Shown in pieces: positions 1 through 9,324 of a stretch of DNA of 64,000 nucleotides. A model generated the notes under the pieces. It saw only the letters and a program-made list of their open reading frames with translations. It ran no database searches and had not been told where the DNA came from. The DNA is from Nocardia cyriacigeorgica GUH-2. Its GTDB lineage: Bacteria; Actinomycetota; Actinomycetes; Mycobacteriales; Mycobacteriaceae. The translations under genes were made by a program, and so were the position numbers. Within the stretch, counting starts at the first letter, position 1. Each line of letters begins with the position of its first letter. The stretch is taken from contig NC_016887.1 of assembly GCF_000284035.1 (NCBI RefSeq), forward strand, positions 5,580,001 through 5,644,000, read 5' to 3'.

Positions 1-109
1 CCGGGCGTAACCGGGCAACGCCGTGGTTACGGCGTGTCGTGCATGGGTCGGCGCGGCGATTCCCCTCCGTGATCGCCGCGCCCGGATCAGGGACAGCCGA
101 GGGCGGGCA

Positions 110-2161
110 TCACCAGCCGGTATTGCCCCGCACCGGGATGTTGACGAAGCTGGGGCGCTGCGGGTCCAGCTGGACGTGCTGCGGCTTCAGTTCGGTGTCG
201 ACCAGCATGGGCAGCACGGGCAGGCCCTTCGGGAAGTTGCCCGCGTAGACGTCCACGCGCAGGCGGTGGCCCGGCTTCAGCAGCGCCTCGGTGGCCGGCA
301 GGCCGATGTCGAGGGTGGTGGCCTCGCCGGGGACGGTGGGCTTGCGCTTGCTGATCGAGGTGAACGGGCGCGGGTCGGTGTAGTCGCCGTTGGCCGAGCG
401 GCTGCTGTTGGCCTGGTCGACCTCACGCAGCGAGGCCATCAGCTGACCGGACGACAGCACCGTCGACTGGCCGTCGGGCGCCACATCGTTGACCGTCACC
501 ACCCAGTAGCCGTCGGCGGCGTCCTGAACGGTGTTGAGCCGCACCGCGATCGGGCCGGAGATGGTGGTCGCCTCGGCGACCGGCGCACTGGTGAAGGTCA
601 GGCCGTTGAGTTCCTGGATGCGGGAGTCCTTGGCGCAGCCGTCGATGATCGACAGCACGCCCGCGGTGCCCTGCGCGGCGTCGTTGGAGCACAGGCTGGT
701 GAGGCCGGGCGCAACGGTCAGGCGGGCGGTGTCGGCATTGGGACCCGCGGTGAGCGAGCCGTCGTGCACGCTGCGCGCGGTACCGCTCGGCGCGGCCGAC
801 AGGTACATCCGCCGGTGCTCGGCACGCTGGTCGGCCGGGGCCGATTCGCCGAAGCCGTCACGGGTGACCCAGCCGCCGCCCTGCTGGCGCAACGTCACCG
901 GGCCGTAGCTGTCGATGCCGTTGTCGATGCCCTTGAGCCACTTGTCGAACCACGCGCGCTGCAACACGTCCAGGCGCGGCGGCAGACCCGGCTTGCCGTA
1001 CTCGTTGCCGGAGTTCAGGTGATAGGTGTTGCCCATCAGCAGCTGCTTCTGGCCCGGCGGCAGCGAAATCTTGTTGTAGATCTTGGATTCGGAGTAGGTG
1101 AACAGATCGTGCCAGCCGCCGACCACGAAGGTGGGCGTCTTGATCTTGGACGGATCACCCAGCCACGCTTGCCGTTCCGGGCTGGTGTGGTCGAGCATCC
1201 CGTGCAGGCGCGGATCGATGTCGTTGATGTTCACCTTGGTGTAAGCGTTGAGGAAGACGTCGAGATAGGTGAACGGCGAGGCCATCCGGTCGGTCAGCCA
1301 CTGCTGATCGAAGGTGCCCAGTACGAGTGAGGACACATCCGGCACCCACTTGAGGCCGTTGATCGCGGTCAGCCACAGCGGGATGAAGTTGAAGCCGAAG
1401 CCGCCGCCGGGCATGAGCACGTCATTGGCCAGGTCGCTGCCGGGAACCACCGGGAAGATCGCCTTCAGCGCGGCCGGCTGCTTCTCGGCGGCCTGCACCT
1501 GGTTGATGCCGGAGTAGGAGATGCCGTTCATGCCGACCTTGCCGGTCGACCACGGCTGCTTCGAGGCCCAGTCGATCACCTCGACGGTGTCCTGCTGTTC
1601 CCGATCGCGCAGCATGTCCCAGACACCTTGGGAGAAGCCGGTTCCGCGCACATCGACCACGACCTGCGAGTAGCCGCTCTTCACCAGCTGCCGGTCGACG
1701 GCGAAATTGCGCAGCTCACCACCGGCGAAGGCCTTGGTCAGGTCGGTGACGCCGGACAGCGGCGTGCCGCTGAAGTCGATGTCGCGCAACAGTTGCAGCA
1801 GCGCGTCCGACAGACCGGGGATGGACCCGGCGTGATCGGCCAGATTCGACACCAACTTGGTGTAGGGCGTCATGTTGACGATGGTGGGCGTCTTCGTATC
1901 GACGGGACGCCCGGACTCGTCGGCGGGACGGTAGACATTGCCCTTGAGCACCGTGCCGTCGCTCATCGTGATGGGCACGTCCCATTCGATGTGGATCTTG
2001 GGGTACTGCTGGGGGCCGTCATGGGTCGCGGCCCAGCTCGCGCCTGCCGCACCACCGTCCGGACCGGTCGCCGCGGGCGTCGCGAGCGCGCTCTGCCCCA
2101 GCAGGGGAACGAGCAGCACCGCCGCCACCATCATCACAACGGCCCGTAAGACGTACTTCAT
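110..2161 (-). CDS. Secreted CocE/NonD-family hydrolase (X-Pro dipeptidyl-peptidase-like)
   Basis: 683 aa. An N-terminal signal peptide (about residues 1-28, hydrophobic VVMMVAAVLLVPLLG then ALA) directs export. The body is a CocE/NonD alpha/beta hydrolase: oxyanion/nucleophile motif GISYSG places the serine near residue 215, the preceding VDVRGTGFSQG is typical, and GGWHDLF plus GNTYHLNSG are plausible sites for the acid and histidine. The C-terminal third is the jelly-roll domain of X-Pro dipeptidyl-peptidase class acylases. Substrate is not predictable; members cleave esters, amides or Xaa-Pro peptides outside the membrane. It is monocistronic, with 188 bp of upstream sequence before the gpmA terminator hairpin. 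Family call is firm, substrate unknown. Confidence 0.9.
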   Translation of the reverse strand: MKYVLRAVVMMVAAVLLVPLLGQSALATPAATGPDGGAAGASWAATHDGPQQYPKIHIEWDVPITMSDGTVLKGNVYRPADESGRPVDTKTPTIVNMTPYTKLVSNLADHAGSIPGLSDALLQLLRDIDFSGTPLSGVTDLTKAFAGGELRNFAVDRQLVKSGYSQVVVDVRGTGFSQGVWDMLRDREQQDTVEVIDWASKQPWSTGKVGMNGISYSGINQVQAAEKQPAALKAIFPVVPGSDLANDVLMPGGGFGFNFIPLWLTAINGLKWVPDVSSLVLGTFDQQWLTDRMASPFTYLDVFLNAYTKVNINDIDPRLHGMLDHTSPERQAWLGDPSKIKTPTFVVGGWHDLFTYSESKIYNKISLPPGQKQLLMGNTYHLNSGNEYGKPGLPPRLDVLQRAWFDKWLKGIDNGIDSYGPVTLRQQGGGWVTRDGFGESAPADQRAEHRRMYLSAAPSGTARSVHDGSLTAGPNADTARLTVAPGLTSLCSNDAAQGTAGVLSIIDGCAKDSRIQELNGLTFTSAPVAEATTISGPIAVRLNTVQDAADGYWVVTVNDVAPDGQSTVLSSGQLMASLREVDQANSSRSANGDYTDPRPFTSISKRKPTVPGEATTLDIGLPATEALLKPGHRLRVDVYAGNFPKGLPVLPMLVDTELKPQHVQLDPQRPSFVNIPVRGNTGW

Positions 2162-2349
2162 CGGACGTGACCCACCTCTCGCACTGGTCAGACGGTCAGC
2201 AGCCTACACACCCCTTACCGCGAAGTAATAATCGTCAGTCACTTAATGCGCTCGATGGCCGGTCGGACGGGGTTTTTTTGCGTACTTTCGGGCGGCGTGG
2301 GAGCGGTGACCGACTCAGACGGATAGGGCGGTTATCGGGCCGAAACGCT

Positions 2350-2384
2350 AGCGCGCCGCGTCTCGGAGTGAGACGCGGCGCGCT
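2350..2384 (-). terminator. Intrinsic-type terminator hairpin downstream of gpmA
   Basis: Perfect inverted repeat with 15-bp arms (AGCGCGCCGCGTCTC and its complement) and a 5-nt loop GGAGT. It lies 22 bp past the gpmA stop on the minus strand. No long U-tract follows, as is common in high-GC actinobacteria. Confidence 0.75.
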
Positions 2385-2406
2385 GAGAGAGAGTGCGGTG
2401 AGGTGC

Positions 2407-3144
2407 TTACTTGCCGCCCTGGCCGGCGACGGCTGCGGCACCGGCGGCCGCGGCCTCCGGATCGAGGTACTCGCGCGGACGCACCGGGCGCAGGTTCTCG
2501 TCGAGTTCGTAGCGCAGCGGGATACCGGTGGGGATGTTCAGGCCGGCGATGTCGTCATCGGAGATCTGATCGAGGTGCTTGACCAGGGCGCGCAGCGAGT
2601 TGCCGTGCGCGGCGACCAGCACGGTCTTACCCGAGAGCAGCTCCTTGGAGATGGTCGACTCCCAGTAGGGCACCATCCGGTTCACCACGTCGAGCAGGCA
2701 TTCGGTGCGCGGGACCTCGATCCCGGCGTAGCGGGCGTCGCCGCTCTGGCTGTACTCGTTGTCGGCCTCGATCGGCGGCGGCGGAGTGTCGTAGCTGCGC
2801 CGCCACAGCATGAACTGCTCGTCGCCGTACTTGTCGCGGATCTGGGCCTTGTTCTTGCCCTGCAACTCGCCGTAGTGGCGCTCGTTGAGGCGCCAGTCGC
2901 GCACGACCGGAATCCAGTGCCGGTCGGCGGCGTCGAGGGCGATATTGGCGGTGCTGATCGCGCGGCGCAGCAGCGAGGTGTAGACGATGTCGGGCAGGAT
3001 GCCGTGCTCGGCCAGCAGCTCACCGGCCCGCTTGCCCTCGGCGATGCCCTTGTCCGTCAGATGGACGTCCACCCAGCCGGTGAACAGATTCAGGGCATTC
3101 CATTCGCTCTCGCCGTGGCGCAGCAACACGAGGGTGTACGTCAT
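2407..3144 (-). CDS. gpmA: 2,3-bisphosphoglycerate-dependent phosphoglycerate mutase
   Basis: 245 aa. Interconverts 3- and 2-phosphoglycerate in glycolysis and gluconeogenesis in the cytosol. The phosphohistidine motif LLRHGESEWN (His near residue 10) and the second catalytic histidine in AAHGNSLRAL are present, with NLFTGWVDVHLT characteristic of the dPGM family. The start at 3144 (MTYTLVL) was chosen because GGCAGG lies at suitable spacing; an in-frame ATG at 3153 abuts that sequence and is less likely. Orthologue of mycobacterial gpm1, which is also close to mshA. The short Ala/Gly-rich C-terminus is ordinary. Confidence 0.95.
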   Translation of the reverse strand: MTYTLVLLRHGESEWNALNLFTGWVDVHLTDKGIAEGKRAGELLAEHGILPDIVYTSLLRRAISTANIALDAADRHWIPVVRDWRLNERHYGELQGKNKAQIRDKYGDEQFMLWRRSYDTPPPPIEADNEYSQSGDARYAGIEVPRTECLLDVVNRMVPYWESTISKELLSGKTVLVAAHGNSLRALVKHLDQISDDDIAGLNIPTGIPLRYELDENLRPVRPREYLDPEAAAAGAAAVAGQGGK

Positions 3145-3257
3145 GCGGGCCATCCTGCCATGGTCGGATCGGTGACGGGCGGGCACCTCGAGGGGGTGCG
3201 GGGCCGGTCAGGGGATCGGGGAGCTCGTGCCGAAGCGCGGGCAGCCTGATGCGGCAC

Positions 3258-4154
3258 TCAGCCGACTGCGGGCAGATCCGCCGCGAGGATGGCGGCGCCG
3301 ACGAGGGTGGCGCCGTCGGCGAGCGTCGACAGGTGCACCCGCAGATCGCGGATGAAGTTCAGTCCCGCATGCCGGGTGATGGCCGCGCGCATCGGGCCCC
3401 ACAGCGGTTCGCCGGAATGCGCGAAGCCGCCGCCGATGACGACGGTGTCGACGTCCAGCAGCGCCGCCGCCGAACTGACGGCCTGCCCGAGCGCGGTCCC
3501 GGCCCGTTCCAGCGCCGCGAGCGCGATCCGGTCGCCGGCCGCGGCCGCCCGCGCCAGCTCCGCCCCGTTCGCACCGGTCCACCCCTGCTCCCTGGCCCAC
3601 CGCGCCGACGACATCCCACTCGCGACCGCCTCGACGCACCCGAAACCACCGCAGGCACACGGCACATCCCAGCCCGGAACAACGATGTGCCCGATGTGGC
3701 CCGCGTTGCCGGTCCGGCCGGAAGCGACGCGACCGTCGACCAGCAGCCCGCCACCGATCCCGGACGAGACCGTCATCGCCAGTGCGTTCGGCACACCGCG
3801 CAACGCACCCGAATGATGTTCGGCCAGCGCCAGACACGCGCCGTCGATGGCGAATCGCACTGCGGCACCGGGAAACAGCGCACCGACCGCGTCAACGATG
3901 GCGAACCCTTCCCGCCACTCCGGAATATTCAACGGCCCGGCGATCCCCGCAGGCACATCCACCGGCCCCGCCGATCCGACCCCGACCGCACTCACCGCCT
4001 CTCCCGCCGCGACCTCGACCAACAGCCCCCGGCACGCCTCCCACACCCCCGACTCCGGCACCGCAACCCGCCGCACCCCCGTCACCCGTCCCCGCTCGTC
4101 GACGACCCCCGCCGCGAACTTCGTCGCCCCGATATCGAGCGCCAGCACCGCCAC
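3258..4154 (-). CDS. ROK-family sugar kinase (glucokinase-like)
   Basis: 298 aa. N-terminal ATP-binding signature LALDIGATKFAAGVV and the ROK zinc-binding pattern CACGGFGCVE preceded by GHIGHIVV are present. The segment FAIDGACLALAEH carries the catalytic Asp, although the usual Asn-Asp-Ala-Asn context is altered. There is no N-terminal winged helix, so this is a kinase rather than a ROK repressor, probably phosphorylating glucose or a related hexose. It is transcribed in the same direction as gpmA, 113 bp upstream of it. In M. tuberculosis a ROK protein (Rv0485) also sits beside mshA, but that one is a regulator, so orthology is not assumed. Confidence 0.85.
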   Translation of the reverse strand: MAVLALDIGATKFAAGVVDERGRVTGVRRVAVPESGVWEACRGLLVEVAAGEAVSAVGVGSAGPVDVPAGIAGPLNIPEWREGFAIVDAVGALFPGAAVRFAIDGACLALAEHHSGALRGVPNALAMTVSSGIGGGLLVDGRVASGRTGNAGHIGHIVVPGWDVPCACGGFGCVEAVASGMSSARWAREQGWTGANGAELARAAAAGDRIALAALERAGTALGQAVSSAAALLDVDTVVIGGGFAHSGEPLWGPMRAAITRHAGLNFIRDLRVHLSTLADGATLVGAAILAADLPAVG

Positions 4155-4394
4155 GTCGCCTCCCTCATCACTACGCCGCCACGATTGTCGCCCACCCCGC
4201 TCCCCCGAGCGCAGCGGAGCGAGCCACCTAGCGCCGTGTCGAACGCCGTTACGAGGTGGCCATCAGCGCCGCGCCCCGCCCGCTCCCGCCGGAACGCCAC
4301 AACCGCGAACTGCCGAGCGGCGATGAGCCGTGCGGCATACGACTCGACTGGAAATTGACTGGTGCTCGATCACCGGCGGACGCATGCTCTGCCC

Positions 4395-4721
4395 GTGACC
4401 GATGACGACCCCCAGATCGTGACCATCTTCCGCTCGCGTCTACGTCCGGACGCCGAAGCCAACGGCTACCCCGCGATGGCCGACCGGATGGAAGAACGCG
4501 CCCGCGCGATGCCCGGTTTCCTCGACATCAAGACCTACACCGCCGCCGACGGCGAACGGGTCTCCATCGTCGTCTTCGACAACCGCGCCCATCACGACGC
4601 GTGGCGCAGCGATCCCGAACACCGCCGCGCCCAGCAGCTCGGCCGGACCGATTTCTACAGCGAGTACTCCATCACCGTCTGCGAGCAGCTGCGCCACCAC
4701 GGCTTCCGGCAGGCGGAATAG
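4395..4721 (+). CDS. ABM-domain (dimeric alpha/beta barrel) monooxygenase-like protein
   Basis: 108 aa from a GTG start (MTDDDPQIVTIFRSRLRP); an ATG 33 bp upstream at 4362 is possible but adds a tail (LDHRRTHALP) that does not look coding. The sequence VTIFRSRLRPDA...RARAMPGFLDIKTYTAADGERVSIVVFDNRAHHDAW fits the antibiotic-biosynthesis-monooxygenase fold, a small ferredoxin-like dimer that oxidises aromatic or polyketide substrates or has a simple binding role. No ribosome site is evident, so a leaderless message is possible. No pathway neighbours; substrate unknown. Confidence 0.7.
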   Translation: MTDDDPQIVTIFRSRLRPDAEANGYPAMADRMEERARAMPGFLDIKTYTAADGERVSIVVFDNRAHHDAWRSDPEHRRAQQLGRTDFYSEYSITVCEQLRHHGFRQAE

Positions 4722-4859
4722 GGATGCGCCTCGATGGCGGCACCCTGGGCGTCGTCGCCGAACGGGTCCGGGCCGAGCCCGCCCGATCGCGGCATGACGA
4801 GCCGGCGGGTCGTCGTATCGCGACCCACCGGTTCACGCGGTCATCGAACTACCGGAACC

Positions 4860-5480
4860 TCACGCCATTTCCGGCACCCGCAGGTGCGCGAGGGCCAGTT
4901 CGAACTCGCGGACGTCGAGGGCCTCGACACCGGTCTGCCGGGCCGCGTCGACGCGCAGGGCGGCGGACTGTTCGCGGCTGCGGCGCATGGCCTCGGCGTC
5001 GTCGTAGGTGGTGCAGGAGACGGCGCGGCCCGACCTGCGGTTGATCATCAGGCTCGCGCTGCAGAACCCGTCGAGTTCCTCCATCGCGGGCAGGGTGCCG
5101 GCCTTGTAGACCTCGACGGCCGCGTCGATGCGGCTGGGATCGGTCTTCACCCAGGTGGCGCGCACGCAGGCGCCCTCGTGGGTGCGGTGGGCCCGGTGCA
5201 GGCCGGCGATTTCCCATTCCTCGACGTGCGCGCTGCCGCCGAACAGCGCGATCGCGCGCTCCCGGATCGGGCCGACCCGCTCCGCGCTGGCATGCATGGC
5301 CTCTTCGGTTTCCCAGGAGCTGGTGGCAATGCAGCGGCCGTTGGTCCGGTCCACCATCAGCGACAGTCCGACGCACCCGGGTATTTCTTGGAGTTCAGGC
5401 AGCACGACATCACGCATATGCGCAATCCCGTCGTCGATAGCGGAGGGTTGCGCCTGAATCGTGGTAGATCGCGCGTACAC
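4860..5480 (-). CDS. Two-domain ABM-like dimeric alpha/beta barrel protein
   Basis: 206 aa. Start is GTG at 5480 (MYARSTTIQAQPS), chosen because AGAGGGGGT lies 6-8 nt upstream. Two successive ferredoxin-like halves are visible: residues about 1-100 (MRDVVLPELQEIPGCVGLSLMV then RCIATSSWETEEAMHAS) and about 105-206 (TLPAMEELDGFCSASLMI then RAVSCTTYDDAEAMRRS), so it resembles a fused pair of antibiotic-biosynthesis-monooxygenase domains. It may be a monooxygenase or a stress protein. It converges with the single-domain ABM protein ending at 4721 with a 138-bp gap. Function unknown beyond fold. Confidence 0.75.
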   Translation of the reverse strand: MYARSTTIQAQPSAIDDGIAHMRDVVLPELQEIPGCVGLSLMVDRTNGRCIATSSWETEEAMHASAERVGPIRERAIALFGGSAHVEEWEIAGLHRAHRTHEGACVRATWVKTDPSRIDAAVEVYKAGTLPAMEELDGFCSASLMINRRSGRAVSCTTYDDAEAMRRSREQSAALRVDAARQTGVEALDVREFELALAHLRVPEMA

Positions 5481-5580
5481 GATCCACCCCCTCTCTGCTT
5501 CGGGGCAGCGCCCGGTGGCGCCACCGGTGCTCTTCACGATGCTCGCTCGAGCACGCAGAGGCAAGAGGCCGTTCGCCTCA

Positions 5581-6318
5581 TCAGGAGGTGCGGCGGGCGA
5601 AGCGGCCTGGGTCGGCCTGGTCGCGCGGCTTGACGATGATCTGGTCCAGGTTGACGTGTGGCGGCCGCGACGCGGTGAAGGCGACGATTTCGGCGATGTC
5701 CTGGGCGACCAGCGGGTCGATGCCTTCGTAGACCTTCGCGGCGCGCTCCTCGTCGCCGGAGAAGCGGACCAGGGAGAACTCGGTTTCCACTGCGCCGGGC
5801 GCGATTTCGGTGAGCCGGACCGGCTTGCCGAGCAGCTCACCACGCAGCGTGCGGTGCAGCACCGCCTGGGCGTGCTTGGCGGAGGTATAGCCGGAGCCGT
5901 TGTCGTAGGCGTGGAAGGCCGCCACGGAGGTGATGGTGACGATGAGCCCGTCGCCGGAGTCGATGAGCTTGGGCAGCAGCGCCTTGGTCACCCGCAGGGT
6001 GCCGAGCACATTGGTCTCCCACATCCAGCGCCAGTCGTCGAGGTCGGCCTCGGCGACCGTGGCCAGGCCTTTGGCGCCGCCGGCATTGTTGACCAGCACG
6101 TCGACGCGCTCGATGGCGTCGGTGAAGGCGCGCACCGAGTCGTCGGAGGTCACGTCGAGTTCGAGTGCGGTGCCGCCGATCTCCTCGGCCAGCCGCTGCA
6201 ATCGGTCGACCCGGCGGGCCCCGACATACACGTGGTAGCCCTGCTTCGCGAGCTCGCGGGCGGTGGCCTCCCCGATTCCCGAGCTGGCTCCGGTGACGAC
6301 AGCGGTACGTGTACTCAT
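5581..6318 (-). CDS. SDR-family NAD(P)-dependent oxidoreductase
   Basis: 245 aa, usual length for a classical short-chain dehydrogenase. Cofactor motif TGASSGIGEATAREL at the N-terminus, NNAG near residue 85, catalytic Ser in VTITSVAAF and YTSAK as the Tyr-x3-Lys pair. Closely matches the family of Rv0484c, which is likewise beside mshA. It is divergent from the hydrolase at 6433 over 114 bp. The substrate is not deducible. Confidence 0.88.
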   Translation of the reverse strand: MSTRTAVVTGASSGIGEATARELAKQGYHVYVGARRVDRLQRLAEEIGGTALELDVTSDDSVRAFTDAIERVDVLVNNAGGAKGLATVAEADLDDWRWMWETNVLGTLRVTKALLPKLIDSGDGLIVTITSVAAFHAYDNGSGYTSAKHAQAVLHRTLRGELLGKPVRLTEIAPGAVETEFSLVRFSGDEERAAKVYEGIDPLVAQDIAEIVAFTASRPPHVNLDQIIVKPRDQADPGRFARRTS

Positions 6319-6432
6319 AACCGTCGAGCCTAAAGGGCCTCCACCAGCCGCGCCGCGCGCCCGCCGCGGATCACCTCGCCCCGCACGCGCTCACCGGATC
6401 CGCCGCCGACGGCGAGCCGCTAGCCTGACGCC

Positions 6433-7254
6433 ATGGGTATTCGGGAAGTCGTCAGCGCGGACGGAACCAGCATCGTCTACCGGGTCAGCGGCACGGCCGA
6501 GGGCAGGCCGCTGGTGCTGCTGCACGGATGGTCGGCGAACCTGCGGTGCTGGGGCCAGGCCGCCGACGACCTCGCCGAGAAGTACCGCGTGATCGCGGTC
6601 GATCTGCGTGGCCACGGCTACTCCGGCGCGCCGGAATCCGGCTACGACGATCCGAAGAACTGGGCCGCCGATCTCGCCGCCGTACTCTCCGCCGAATCCA
6701 TCGAGTCCGGCGCCGTACTGCTCGGCTGGTCCTACGGCGGCATCGCGATCAGCGACTACCTCACCGCCTACGGCACCGGCGCGGTCGCCGGCGTGATCTT
6801 CACCGGCTCGCTGGCCAATATCGGCCCCGACGTCCCGGGCGCGGCGGTGGGCCCGGCCATGCAGACCGCGATTCCCTCGGTCTTCGAGGAGAGCGCGGGC
6901 CGGGCCATGCGCGGTTTCGCCGCCTTCGGCAATTCCAATACCGGGCCGGGCGCGGACAAGGGCGTCGACGCGCAACGGCTGTTCGGCGCGAGCCTGTCCA
7001 CTCCGCCGTTCGTGCGCAAGGCGCTGTTCTACCGGACCGTCGACAACTCCGAAACCCTGCGCAACCTCGACATTCCGGTGCTGGTGCTGCACGGCACCGC
7101 CGACCCGGTGGTCCCCATCGACAACGGCCGCTACATCGCCGAGCTGGCCCCGAAGTCGCGCACCTCGTTCTGGGAGGACGCCCAGCACGGGCTGTTCATC
7201 GAGGACCGCGAGCGGTTCGTCGGTGAGGTGAGCGAGTTCGTCGACGGGCTCTGA
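6433..7254 (+). CDS. Alpha/beta hydrolase
   Basis: 273 aa. Oxyanion segment VLLHGWSANLRCW, nucleophile elbow GWSYGG, acid in GTADPVVP and histidine in DAQHGLF make a complete catalytic triad in the order expected for the haloperoxidase-like alpha/beta hydrolases. Cytosolic, no signal peptide. It lies between the SDR gene and mshA; the mshA start is 90 bp downstream and may have its own promoter. Could be an esterase or a cofactor-free haloperoxidase. Confidence 0.88.
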   Translation: MGIREVVSADGTSIVYRVSGTAEGRPLVLLHGWSANLRCWGQAADDLAEKYRVIAVDLRGHGYSGAPESGYDDPKNWAADLAAVLSAESIESGAVLLGWSYGGIAISDYLTAYGTGAVAGVIFTGSLANIGPDVPGAAVGPAMQTAIPSVFEESAGRAMRGFAAFGNSNTGPGADKGVDAQRLFGASLSTPPFVRKALFYRTVDNSETLRNLDIPVLVLHGTADPVVPIDNGRYIAELAPKSRTSFWEDAQHGLFIEDRERFVGEVSEFVDGL

Positions 7255-7344
7255 CTCGCGGGAGTGAGCGAGCTCACGCCCGGCTTGTGATGGCTGTCAC
7301 TCGTCGGGAAGGGGGCACCTGAACGGGGCGTTACACGATGCAGT

Positions 7345-8715
7345 ATGGACAGTGTGAGTCAACGCCCGGAACCACGGCCCCGTCGGATCGCCGTGTTGTC
7401 GGTGCATACCTCACCACTCGCGCAGCCGGGCACCGGCGATGCGGGCGGCATGAACGTCTACGTGCTGCAAACCGCCATCGAGCTGGCCCGGCGTGGCACC
7501 GAGGTGGAGATCTTCACCCGGGCCACCTCCTCCAACGTCCCCCCGGTGCAGGAAGCCGCGCCGGGCGTGCTGGTGCGCAATGTGGTGGCGGGCCCGTTCG
7601 AGGGCCTGGACAAACACGATCTGCCCACGCAGCTGTGCCCGTTCACCGCCGAGGTGCTGCGCCAAGAGGCCAGGCATCTGCCCGGTCATTACGACCTGGT
7701 GCATTCGCATTACTGGCTGTCCGGCCAGGTGGGCTGGCTGGCCCGGGATCGCTGGCGGGTGCCGCTGGTGCACACCGCGCACACCCTCGCCGCGGTGAAG
7801 AACGCCGCGCTGGCCGAAGGTGATTGTCCCGAGCCCGCGACCCGCGAGATCGGCGAGAAGCAGGTGATCGCCGAGGCCGACCGGATGGTCGCCAATACCG
7901 ATGCCGAGGCCCGCCAGCTCGTCGAGCTCTACGGCGCCGAGCCGGACCGGATCGATGTGGTGCCGCCCGGCGCCGACCTGAGCCGCTACCTTCCCGGCGA
8001 CAAGGCCGCCGCCCGCGCGGAGTTCGGCCTGCCCGCCGACGAGCAGATCGTCGCGTTCATCGGCCGCATCCAGCCGTTGAAGGCGCCCGATGTGCTGGTA
8101 CGCGCCGCCGCCGAGGTGCTGCGCCGCGAACCGGATCGCAAGCTGCGCGTGCTCATCGTGGGCGGCCCTTCGGGCAGTGGCCTGAAACGCCCCGACGCGC
8201 TCATCGAACTCGCCGCCGAACTCGGCATCGCCGACCGGGTGACGTTCCTGCCGCCGCAGTCCGCCGACCGGCTGGTGCAGATCTATCGCGCCGCCGACTT
8301 GGTCGCGGTCCCCAGCTACAACGAATCCTTCGGCCTGGTCGCACTCGAGGCGCAGGCCAGCGGCACGCCCGTGCTGGCCGCCGATGTGGGCGGGCTCGGC
8401 ACCGCAGTACGCGATCAGCACACCGGCCTGCTGGTGCCCGGCCACCGCACCGACGACTGGGCCGGCGCCCTGACCACCCTGCTCGACGCCCCCGACCGGC
8501 TCACCGAGATGGGCGCGCGGGCCGTCGAACACGCCGCGGGCTTCTCCTGGGCGCACACCGCCGACGGACTGCTGGCCAGCTATTCGGCCGCACTGTCCCG
8601 ATTCGCCGACGACCGCTCCGGCCCCGCCGCCTTCGGGGCCCGGCCGACTATCCTCGGCGACAGTCAGGCCAGATCGCGGGCGCTGTGGCGGCGCCGGACA
8701 GGAGCACGCCGATGA
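7345..8715 (+). CDS. mshA: D-inositol-3-phosphate glycosyltransferase, first step of mycothiol synthesis
   Basis: 456 aa, GT4 family. Transfers GlcNAc from UDP-GlcNAc to 1L-myo-inositol 1-phosphate, committing to mycothiol, the actinobacterial thiol. The N-terminus IAVLSVHTSPLAQPGTGDAGGMNVYV is diagnostic, followed by HSHYWLSG, HTLAAVKN, the donor-binding FIGRIQPLKAPDVL and the C-terminal ESFGLVALEAQASGTPV with its Glu. It overlaps the YbjN gene by 4 bp (ATGA), so the two are translationally coupled, exactly as in mycobacteria (Rv0486-Rv0487). Confidence 0.97.
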   Translation: MDSVSQRPEPRPRRIAVLSVHTSPLAQPGTGDAGGMNVYVLQTAIELARRGTEVEIFTRATSSNVPPVQEAAPGVLVRNVVAGPFEGLDKHDLPTQLCPFTAEVLRQEARHLPGHYDLVHSHYWLSGQVGWLARDRWRVPLVHTAHTLAAVKNAALAEGDCPEPATREIGEKQVIAEADRMVANTDAEARQLVELYGAEPDRIDVVPPGADLSRYLPGDKAAARAEFGLPADEQIVAFIGRIQPLKAPDVLVRAAAEVLRREPDRKLRVLIVGGPSGSGLKRPDALIELAAELGIADRVTFLPPQSADRLVQIYRAADLVAVPSYNESFGLVALEAQASGTPVLAADVGGLGTAVRDQHTGLLVPGHRTDDWAGALTTLLDAPDRLTEMGARAVEHAAGFSWAHTADGLLASYSAALSRFADDRSGPAAFGARPTILGDSQARSRALWRRRTGARR

Positions 8716-9227
8716 GCCAGGTACCCGAGGCAGCGGCCGTCGCCGACGTCATCGACGCGACGCTGGCCGACCGCGAGATCGAATACACCCGCCCCGCCGA
8801 GGACACCTTCGTCGTCGTGCTGCCCGGCGAGCGCAAGCTGAAGACCACGCTCATGCTCACCGTCGGCAAGCACGGGGTGCGGATCGAATCGTTCGTCTGC
8901 CGCAAACCGGACGAGAATTTCGAAGGCGTCTACAAATACCTGCTGCGCCGCAACCGCAAGCTCTACGGTGTGGCCTACACCCTGGACCGCGTGGGTGACA
9001 TCTACCTCGTCGGCCGGATCTCCAACCACGCCGTCGACCCCGACGAACTCGACCGCATTTTCGGCCAGGTCCTCGAGGCCGTCGATTTCGACTTCAACAC
9101 CCTGCTCGAACTGGGGTTCGCCGAATCCATTCGCAAGGAATGGAAGTGGCGGGTCTCGCGCGGGGAATCGTTGAAGAACCTGCGCGCGTTCGAGCACTTG
9201 ATCGACGAATCGTCCGATACGCCTTAG
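8712..9227 (+). CDS. YbjN-domain protein
   Basis: 171 aa. ATG overlaps the mshA stop (ATGA). YbjN domains adopt a type-III-chaperone-like fold; this orthologue of Rv0487 carries the conserved KKTL-like core KLKTTLMLTVGKHGVRIESFV and the terminal RKEWKWRV segment. Role is unproven, but the tight conserved coupling to mshA suggests an accessory role in mycothiol synthesis or redox homeostasis. It converges with the L,D-transpeptidase gene over 97 bp. Confidence 0.85.
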   Translation: MSQVPEAAAVADVIDATLADREIEYTRPAEDTFVVVLPGERKLKTTLMLTVGKHGVRIESFVCRKPDENFEGVYKYLLRRNRKLYGVAYTLDRVGDIYLVGRISNHAVDPDELDRIFGQVLEAVDFDFNTLLELGFAESIRKEWKWRVSRGESLKNLRAFEHLIDESSDTP

Positions 9228-9324
9228 GTTTTCCGGGTATTACCGTCCGCCGGCAGGCTGCGGCGAGAACAAGCCGGCCACCCTCACACGCCGGTCGGCT
9301 GCAGCCGGACCCGGGACGCCGGAA